Below are positions 46,971 through 52,033 of a stretch of DNA of 52,033 nt, piece after piece (position 1 is the first letter of the stretch; each line of letters starts with the position of its first letter). The DNA comes from Protostelium mycophagum (Eukaryota; Evosea; Variosea; Protosteliida; Protosteliaceae). The position numbers and the translations under genes were made by a program. The stretch covers positions 1 through 52,033 of the forward strand of contig MZNV01001214.1 in NCBI GenBank assembly GCA_002081555.1. The letters run 5' to 3'. Under the pieces are notes generated by a model. The model did not search any database. It was not told the DNA's origin and was given only the letters and a program-made list of their open reading frames with translations.

Positions 46971-49900
46971 ATGATACTGATCGCGCCCAGTAACATCGAT
47001 GTATCAAGAAGAGAGAGGCAACAATCCACGACATCATCGAAGGAGGGAGATGGTTTGGCCTATTTACATCCACGCTCATTTTTAACTATTCTAGGAGTGC
47101 GGCTCGATCTATCAAAAAGGAAGATGTTCAATCTGAGAAGAGATGATTTGCCAGATACTTTGGTAGAATGTTTGGAGAGTCTGGATGTTTCTGGAAACTT
47201 GTTAAGGGAGCTTCAACAAGAACCATTTCAAGTGAGTTGATATAATCACTTGAGTCCTACAATTCCATAAACCTCCTTTTCTGTGTTTCAAAAAGAGATG
47301 TTGAAAAGAAGAATTGCTTCCTTGACCAATTGTACCTTTACAAAATTACAAAAAAGCTACTGTTGCTGAAGATTGATTTAACCCTCACAGCTTCTGTCTG
47401 GTCTTTCCAAACTAAATCTTAGCGGTAATTCCCTCTCTAACATCCCAGACTTTGTCTTCGCTTCCTTACCGCGGCTTATTTCTATTGATTGCGGTAATAA
47501 CCGCATAGACAAATTTCCTACTGGATTCAAATTATGTCCACTGTTAAGAAAGATGGAACTTCAAGGAAATGACATTTCGTTTATCCCAGAAGAGGTGACC
47601 TTGTATCTTTTCATTCTCTAAAGATCTCAGGTGTGGCATGATGTAGATAATACATCATTAAGTCGAATAAATGTAAGGGACAATGCAATATCATCACTGC
47701 TGTCCTCTATATTAGCGGTATTCACATCGAGAGTCACACAGCTTGAAATACAACCAGATGATGTGACACATATTTCCAACAGGTAAGATCATATAATCAT
47801 ATAATAAAATAAATCCAAATATAGCTACGGGGAATCCTTTGCTGATTATTATCAATCTCCTCATTATCTACCAAGAGAGATTGTGAAACTAAAGAACATA
47901 TTACAGACCTTATATATGAAGAGGTGTAATCTAACACGAATAGATCTACAAGTAAATATTATAATTCACCTAACATATCTTAATTAATCCTTAGATATGT
48001 TCTCTTATTAATTTACGCCATATCGACCTCAGTCACAACAAACTCAGCACCATCCCAGACGAGATATTCACTCGATTTTCCCGCCTAAAAGAATTAAAAC
48101 TATCATACAATTGTATAACGGATATACCCGCTACAATCGGTGCTTCAAGCAAACTACAGATTTTATATTTAGACCATAATGAAATCTCTTTGATACCTGA
48201 GAGTTTATTCAATTGTGATAAGATCTTCATCCTGAGACTCGATCACAATAGGATCACTCACATCCCAAATGTAACTCTCAATCCTCTCTTCAATACTGAC
48301 GTCTCTTAGAATATTGTACATATGACCTCATTACGACAATTATTATGCAATGACAACTGCATCAACACAGTACCTAATCACGTCTACAAACTTCCAAATT
48401 TAGTGCACTTCTCACTAGAGAGAAACTCTCTACCAGAGGCATTCTATATACAGAAGTATTGCAAGCAGATCCAACCAAAGATAGGTACAGATGCATTATA
48501 ATCATTCATTACTCATCTTGTTCTATAGGAAAGCGACAGTCAATAATCATTAAGAGAAGAAGTGTTCTACTCAATGCAGCCACCCTCTCCAATGTGATTA
48601 GAATAACATCCTATTCTAATGAATATAATACTATTAATTAATGATTATCACTATATTCTAATGAATATAATACTATTAATTAGTGATTATCACTATATTC
48701 TTACTCGTATAGATCTCGGGAGGAACACCGACCAACTCCCCGGTTATGACATTGAAGAACAATGAATGGGATTTCCTATTAGCAAAGACGAATATTGCAG
48801 AGTCTATACAGGGCATGAGACTCTCAACCCATCCTCTCATGTCACCTCCTACCCGTAAATCTATAAACATCTCCAACTTTCAAGATAATCCTAGGGCAAC
48901 TGTGGAGATGACGTCACCATGGCAAGCCCTACTCGATCCTAATATGGGTGAACTTTCCATCATCCTTGGTATCCTCTTTCTGAGAGTAAGAATAGGAAGC
49001 CGTATACCGATAAATCTCGATGACGTAGATATGTGGCTTGAGGCCAGCAGTGAGAGAAGAAATAGTGGTGAAAATATGAGCAGTAGTATATTCTCCAATG
49101 TGCCTCCATCCTCCCCCACCACTCACAACAGAACATCAATCATCTTGGAATCACCTCAACTACCGGTTGTGCAAATCACTCCTTCGAAACGTGCTCTTCC
49201 AGAACTTCCCATAGATTCCCTCGAAGTACCGTCATCTCCAGAAAGGGAGCCACCCTTGATGGATGGAGAGCCACCCTTGATGGATGGAGACCCTTCGGAG
49301 AGAACATTATCGAGGATGAAGTCCGCTTTTGGAACATTATTCAGACGAAGGAAAACTAAATTAAGGAATGAAGAGTCACCCCCCTCCTCCCCCCCCCCCT
49401 CCCCTCCCTCCTCCCCCCCCATCTCCCCAAGATCAACACGTTCAGCTTCTCTGAGGAAAGAGACGAAGGAGAAGTTTTTCACGCGGGTTGCGACTGCACG
49501 TGCTCGATCGAAGAGCGAAAAATCAGAAGAGAAGGAGGAGAGTTTCATCAAGACTACACCGGATGATTTCTCGAAAGGGGAGATCAGCCTTACCGAGGCA
49601 CTCAGATTACCCGAGCTTTCCCCGAAGACGAATGATTCACCCCGTACTGTACAGAGCGATGACATTACGAGACGTAGATTGCTCAGCGCTGGTGATCTGA
49701 CCCCTTTAACGAGGGAGGAAGGAATTAAAAGCAGGCCCAGTAGTTTGTTAAAGAGAACGGTATCCGTCAGTGGTGCATTGATCCATTCATCGAGGTAGGT
49801 TATATTTATGCATATCAACAACATTCTAATCCAGATAGCTCGAGAACTCTAAGAAAAACAAAGACAGAGGATTGGAGCGTCAAGTCAGACGATAAGTTGC

Positions 49901-51469
49901 GAAGTGATTGCCTCGAGATCATCAATCAAAAGGTGAGGTCCTAGGACAAATGAATTAGATTTATAAAAGTACTAGCGGGAGTTATGCAAAAGGAAAAGGG
50001 AGCCCAAAGATTTGGTTCGAAAAATTCATGCTACTCCGGATATTCTAACTTATGAAAACCAAGACGGAAAGACGTTGATAGAAGCGGCTACTCCTGCGGC
50101 ATTGGTCTCTTTATGTTTTGGCGATAATGGTGACATTTCTTTCGATTTGCATGTGAATAATTTGATTACAGTAGACTTAGAGCGGTACGTTGAGGTTCTC
50201 TTGACAACATGGATGAAGTTCTCCACGAGTGAGGAATTTATATCTCTTGTGTACAAACATGTTCAGTCAGCCTCATCAATAGAGAGGTAATCATTAGGTT
50301 CTATAGAACAGTTGTGAATATTTATATATATATTATATATTTAAAAATGTAGAACCATTTACCTCATTGAACGATGGAATATCATTCATCCGGGTACTTT
50401 ATTTCCAGGAACAGCTGCGCATACAGTATTATCGAAGAATGCCAACATCTGCAGTCGAATCTATGTCTCTGTGAGTATATACAATATAATATATCTTTAG
50501 ATTTCAATATGATTGATGAGATTTTACAGACACCCCATCGGATTAACTTCCCACAACATGAAGGAAAATGTGAAGATTTCGACCTAGCAACTGTGAACCC
50601 AGAACGGGTGGCACGTCAGATGACATATTTAGAATCTCAACTTTTCCGAGGAATTTCTATGAATGATTGGTGCGAGGTTACACGGAAGGGTTATGCGGAA
50701 GGAAATATCAGCAATCTTGTTGGACAGTTTAACAAGGTATTTATATTAGATCATAATACATCCAATAATAAACACCCCAACAGATGAGCAGTTGGTTGAG
50801 CAAAGAGGTCATTGTCGCAGAAAAGTTGGAGAAGAGGATAAATATTATTCATCAATTATTGGTGATCGCATGCGTAAGTAGAATGATATGCATGTATGAT
50901 CAGACTAAGAAAGTAGATATGCTTACGCTTGAATAATTTCCATGGTGCGATGGAGGTGATGTCTGCCCTTGAATCAGTCAGCGTTGCCAATCTGAAGAAG
51001 GTACATTTGATCAAGTTGATCGATCTAACAATTTTGAGACGTGGATGAGCGTACCATCACACGATAGGAAGATTATGGCGGGCCTGAGGACTATTTTAAA
51101 CATTGAAAACAACTTTAAAAATGTGAGGAAATGCACCGAAACAAGCCAACCACCTGCGATCCCATATATTGGTACGTCATTATAGATTATTTATTTTTTA
51201 CTGGAGTAGGTGTATATATGCAAGACCTTGTTTTTTTGGAGGAAGTCCCTACTGTTGTAGAGAGACCCACCACCAACAATACTGAAAAGGTGGTCAATTT
51301 CCGCAAGATAGAGCTCATCGGCCGGATACTGTCGTGCATGTCTCACCTGGCTTCAACAAACTACAACATCACTGAGGATACTGAGATGATTGAGTGGCTG
51401 CAGACCAGACAGCCTGTCAATCAAACTGAATTGTGGGATCTGTCAATCAAACAAGATGAGGCAACATAA
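46971..51469 (+). CDS. LRR-RasGEF protein
   Basis: A predicted Ras activator with an LRR recognition domain. The start at 46971 (MILIAPSNIDVSRRERQQ) leads to about a dozen cytosolic-type LRRs (LESLDVSGNLLREL, KLNLSGNSLSNIPDFVF, LRHIDLSHNKLSTIPDEIF, LQILYLDHNEISLIPESL, LRQLLCNDNCINTVPNHV). A long disordered region rich in serine and proline follows (SPPSSPPPSPPSSPP; a 21-bp coding duplication gives PPLMDGEPPLMDG). The REM domain reads AATPAALVSLCFGDNGD and ERYVEVLLTTWMKFSTSEEF. The CDC25 domain reads VARQMTYLESQLFRGISMND, NLVGQFNKMSSWLSKEVIVA, CLRLNNFHGAMEVMSALESV, IPYIGVYMQDLVFLEE and VNFRKIELIGRIL. Introns cut most repeats. The stop is at 51467-51469. No signal peptide is seen, so it is cytosolic. 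Confidence 0.9.
48613..48698. repeat. Tandem duplication of about 43 bp in an LRR-RasGEF intron
   Basis: Two near-identical A/T-rich copies start attctaatgaatataatac and differ at about one base (attaat versus attagt). They lie in the intron before the SGGTPTNSPVMTLKNNEWD exon. Confidence 0.82.
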
Positions 51470-51488
51470 AACAACCTGTCTACTCCTT

Positions 51489-51544
51489 TTTACTCGTTTA
51501 CTCGTTTATTCAGCCGCAAGTTGGCCTGTTTTACAACTGGCCTG
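51489..51544. repeat. Copy B of the 56-bp dispersed repeat
   Basis: This matches copy A at 40484-40539 with one mismatch (cag versus cat before ccgcaag). Like copy A it lies just after a gene's stop, here 20 bp beyond the LRR-RasGEF stop, and in the same orientation relative to that gene. Confidence 0.85.
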
Positions 51545-51555
51545 ATTGGATGTGA

Positions 51556-51800
51556 GACTTTGATTGTCTCTTGATGTCCCCAATATCTGATGAGTTTTGT
51601 GACTTTGATTGTCTCTTTATGTCCCAATATCTGATGAGTTTTGTGGCAGAGACTGGTGTGTGAATGCAGCTTTCTCATGAGGATCACAATCATTTTCATT
51701 TCTTTTGTCTCTTGATGTCCCTAATATCTGATGAGTTTTGTGGCAGACTGGTGAGTCTGTGAATGTTTCTCATGAGGATCACAATCATTTTCATTTCTTG
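51556..51800. repeat. Nested tandem repeats downstream of the LRR-RasGEF gene
   Basis: Units of about 44-45 bp (gactttgattgtctcttgat onward, ending gatgagttttgt) occur twice at 51556-51644. A longer unit of about 100 bp then repeats the second copy together with catgaggatcacaatcattt. The sequence is noncoding. Confidence 0.82.
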
Positions 51801-52033
51801 GGGGTTTTGTTAGAAATCATGAAGACAAGACGTTCTATTATTTTGTTTTTTGTTTTTACTCTCAAATGAGATGCCATCTTTCTGTTGGCAGTTCAACCTT
51901 TTTGAGTAGTTATGATTTGGGGGTGGGTGTTGTGAAAACAACATTAAAATACAAGTAGCAGCAAAGCGCTTTGGCAAATCCAGCGTTGTAGACAAGCAAC
52001 TAATTGCACCTGCCATTCCAACCCTATCTACAT
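51801..52033. other. Terminal intergenic sequence, no supported gene
   Basis: Only short open frames without motifs are seen up to the window end. An acceptor-like gcgttgtag occurs near 51990, so an exon of a gene beyond the window could begin there, but this cannot be judged. Confidence 0.35.

Noticed and set aside
49156-49824. 222-codon minus-strand open frame
   Set aside because: It is antisense to the serine/proline-rich linker of the LRR-RasGEF. Its glycine/glutamate-rich repeats mirror that low-complexity coding sequence.
51556-51800. CRISPR-like array
   Set aside because: The repeats are directly adjacent or nested, with no unique spacers of constant length, and the setting is eukaryotic.
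1-52033. Viral, retroviral or transposon insertion
   Set aside because: I looked for reverse transcriptase, integrase, transposase and capsid motifs and for long terminal or inverted repeats and found none.

Overview
This window looks like nuclear DNA of a small-genome unicellular eukaryote. Genes lie on both strands, are tightly packed (gaps of about 50-700 bp) and are broken by many short introns of about 30-110 nt. The gene set is a P2X receptor, RasGEF and RhoGAP signalling proteins, plant-style leucine-rich-repeat (LRR) receptors, and an LRR receptor with a tyrosine-kinase-type catalytic loop. This fits an amoebozoan, possibly a protosteloid amoeba; that assignment is inference from gene content. 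I saw no rRNA, tRNA, CRISPR array, or recognisable transposon or viral element.

Layout. 1-2.6 kb: a P2X ATP-gated channel (+), then a short LRR gene remnant. 2.6-10.2 kb: a run of minus-strand genes: a PH-like/RhoGAP protein, two small unknown proteins, a p24/TMED cargo receptor, an unknown membrane protein and two unknown overlapping genes. 10.5-15.2 kb (+): a bifunctional glycogen enzyme with 4-alpha-glucanotransferase (GH77) fused to an isoamylase/GlgX-type debranching enzyme (GH13). 15.9-19.1 kb (+): a WDR44-like WD40 protein and a twin-CX9C mitochondrial protein. 19.7-23.2 kb (-): an F-box/kelch protein and CDC123. 23.3-24.4 kb (+): RAD52. 24.5-30.2 kb (-): U2AF large subunit and eIF5B. 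30.4-40.2 kb (+): a tiny possible gene, a PX-PH-RasGEF, and an LRR receptor tyrosine-like kinase. 40.7-45.0 kb (-): UPF2. 45.1-51.5 kb (+): an ESCO/Eco1 cohesin acetyltransferase and an LRR-RasGEF. 51.5-52.0 kb: intergenic repeats.

Functional themes. Several genes serve RNA and translation (U2AF, UPF2, eIF5B, CDC123). Others serve genome maintenance (RAD52, ESCO), Ras/Rho signalling (two RasGEFs, one RhoGAP, one receptor kinase) and glycogen handling. They look like ordinary eukaryotic neighbours rather than an operon-like system, though some pairs share very short divergent promoters (79 bp for CDC123/RAD52, 152 bp for UPF2/ESCO).

The most interesting signal is a link between splicing signals and a splicing factor. 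Many introns end in a (C/T)TGAC branch-like motif only about 8-11 nt from the 3' AG, with almost no polypyrimidine tract, and the U2AF large subunit encoded here has RRM1 and the C-terminal UHM but no RRM2. Also notable are the GH77-GH13 fusion, the tyrosine-kinase-like LRR receptor with a tyrosine-bearing tail, and a 56-bp repeat found behind two genes 11 kb apart.

All gene models are hand-spliced by eye. Ends marked by a clear ATG or stop are firm; internal exon edges are approximate.
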